A stretch of 6,922 nucleotides of DNA from positions 1-6,922 of the forward strand of contig CAKZMS010000098.1 in the NCBI GenBank assembly GCA_937128785.1. Reading direction: 5' to 3'. The stretch is from an uncultured Opitutaceae bacterium (GTDB taxonomy: Bacteria; Verrucomicrobiota; Verrucomicrobiia; Opitutales; Opitutaceae). This document shows positions 5,913 to 6,922 of this stretch, piece by piece; position 1 is the stretch's first letter; the number at the start of each line of letters is the position of its first letter. The notes below the pieces were generated by a model that saw nothing but the letters and a program-made list of their open reading frames with translations, ran no database searches and was not told the DNA's origin. The translations under genes were made by a program, and so were the position numbers.

Positions 5913-6922
5913 TCAGGTCATGATGCCATCGACCACGTTGCCGTGCACATCGGTAAGCCGGAAGTCACGACCTTGGTAGCGGTAAGTCAGCCGTTTGTGG
6001 TCGATGCCAAAACAGGCCAGCATCGTCGCGTGGAAATCATGCACGTGGACTTGTTGGCCGTCCGAGAGATAGCGATAGCCCAACTCGTCGGTGGAGCCCC
6101 AAGTTAGACCCGGGCGGATACCGCCGCCGGCCATCCAAATCGAGAACGCGTTGATATGGTGATCGCGACCGGTCCCCTGCCCCATGGGGGTGCGACCGAA
6201 TTCACCGCCCCAGATGACGAGGGTGTCTTCCAACATGCCCCGTTGCTTGAGGTCTTTGACAAGCGCCGCCGTAGCTTGGTCGACAGATTTGCTCGCCGCC
6301 GCAATGCGCGAATCGATGCCGTGGTGGTGATCCCAACCCCGATGGTAGAGCTGCACAAATCGGGAGCCGCGTTCCAGCAGCCGACGAGCCAACAAGCAGT
6401 TGGATGCGTAGGTGCCTTCGCCCGCCTCCTTGATGCCGTAGAGGTCGAGCGTATCCTGCGACTCCTCCCGAATGTCGGCCAGTTCCGGCACACTCGTCTG
6501 CATCTTGAAGGCGAGTTCGTATTGGGCCACCCGCGTGGCGATTTCCGGATCGAGCGACTCCTCCTCATGAAGGTTGTTAAGCCGCGCGATCTCGTCGATC
6601 ACTTGCCGCTGGGTGCTCTGGCAAACCCCGTCGGGGTTGCCCACGTAATGCACGGGGTCCCCCTTGCTTTGAAACTGGATGCCTTGGAATCGGCTCGGCA
6701 AAAACCCGGCCGACCATTGCCGGGCGGAGATGGGTTGCGTGCTGCCGTCTTGGCGCGAAACCAACACAACGTAGCCGGGCAGATTCTCCGCCTCGCTGCC
6801 AAGCCCATACATCAACCAGCTGGCAATACTTGGAAATCCCTGGCGAAAGACACCCGAGGTTAACTCGAGCATTGCAGGGGTATGGTTATTCGAGCGGGAA
6901 AACATGGAGTAAATGAAGGCCA
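5913..6922 (-). CDS. DUF1501 family protein, 5' end outside the window
   Basis: This is the C-terminal 336 residues or so of a DUF1501 protein (alkaline phosphatase/sulfatase-like fold), normally about 470-490 residues and Tat- or Sec-exported. The frame is open through the window edge: codons before the internal ATG at 6905 read AFIYS and continue the family pattern, so that ATG is not the start. Landmarks from that Met: NNHTPAM (6-12), GFPSIASWLMYGLGSE (23-38), NLPGYVVL (41-48), YHRGWDHHHG (187-196; family usually WDTH), then the metal-site-like IWGGEFGRTPMGQG (231-244) with GRDHH (246-250), and VHVHDFHATML (286-296) near the end. The family is abundant in Planctomycetota and Verrucomicrobiota, usually beside DUF1549/DUF1553 cytochrome proteins, which may lie just beyond the right edge. 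The substrate is unknown. It is followed after 24 bp by the cytochrome/LRR gene. Confidence 0.95.
   Translation of the reverse strand, partial: AFIYSMFSRSNNHTPAMLELTSGVFRQGFPSIASWLMYGLGSEAENLPGYVVLVSRQDGSTQPISARQWSAGFLPSRFQGIQFQSKGDPVHYVGNPDGVCQSTQRQVIDEIARLNNLHEEESLDPEIATRVAQYELAFKMQTSVPELADIREESQDTLDLYGIKEAGEGTYASNCLLARRLLERGSRFVQLYHRGWDHHHGIDSRIAAASKSVDQATAALVKDLKQRGMLEDTLVIWGGEFGRTPMGQGTGRDHHINAFSIWMAGGGIRPGLTWGSTDELGYRYLSDGQQVHVHDFHATMLACFGIDHKRLTYRYQGRDFRLTDVHGNVVDGIMT

Noticed and set aside
6599..6808. Minus-strand open frame within the DUF1501 gene
   Set aside because: It is an alternate-frame shadow; the DUF1501 frame carries the conserved GFPSIASWLMYGLGSE and NLPGYVVL segments through this stretch.

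Overview
The window is GC-rich (roughly 60% by eye) and looks like a chromosomal segment of a member of the Planctomycetota-Verrucomicrobiota-Chlamydiota (PVC) superphylum, most likely an Opitutaceae-like verrucomicrobium. The evidence is the gene mix: a DUF1501 protein beside a DUF2231 / Planctomycete-type cytochrome c / leucine-rich-repeat fusion, a DUF6807-type gene, and a monomeric B12-dependent ribonucleotide reductase. The assignment rests on recognising these families, not on a phylogenetic test.

Region by region. Positions 1-170 are AT-richer (about 45% GC by hand count) and hold the 3' part of an unrecognised plus-strand reading frame. At about 170 this sequence abuts, on the minus strand, a DUF6807 gene that keeps its signal peptide and first conserved block and then stops; it appears truncated by recombination. 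Overlapping its start by 8 nt is a secreted phospholipase A2-like gene (minus, 424-930), so the two formed a translationally coupled pair. Diverging from them are two plus-strand genes 8 nt apart: a small secreted beta-rich protein (972-1391) and a GNAT acetyltransferase (1400-1876). These converge on nrdJ (minus, 1905-4028), the class II adenosylcobalamin-dependent ribonucleoside-triphosphate reductase, which has all its catalytic cysteines.

Upstream of nrdJ is a 411-bp gene-free stretch with several dyads. The most striking is a perfect 53-bp palindrome (26-bp arms, 1-bp centre) at 4372-4424, which resembles the repeats associated with REP-associated tyrosine transposases (RAYTs). Last come two minus-strand genes 24 bp apart: a DUF1501 protein, cut by the window edge (5913-6922), followed by a membrane-anchored c-type cytochrome/LRR fusion (4440-5888). 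These probably act together in a periplasmic or envelope-associated process of a kind expanded in this superphylum.

No tRNA, rRNA, CRISPR array, transposase gene or riboswitch was found. The best candidates for follow-up are the long palindrome, the broken DUF6807 gene at a compositional junction, and the PLA2-like enzyme whose active-site spacing matches the Streptomyces prokaryotic PLA2.
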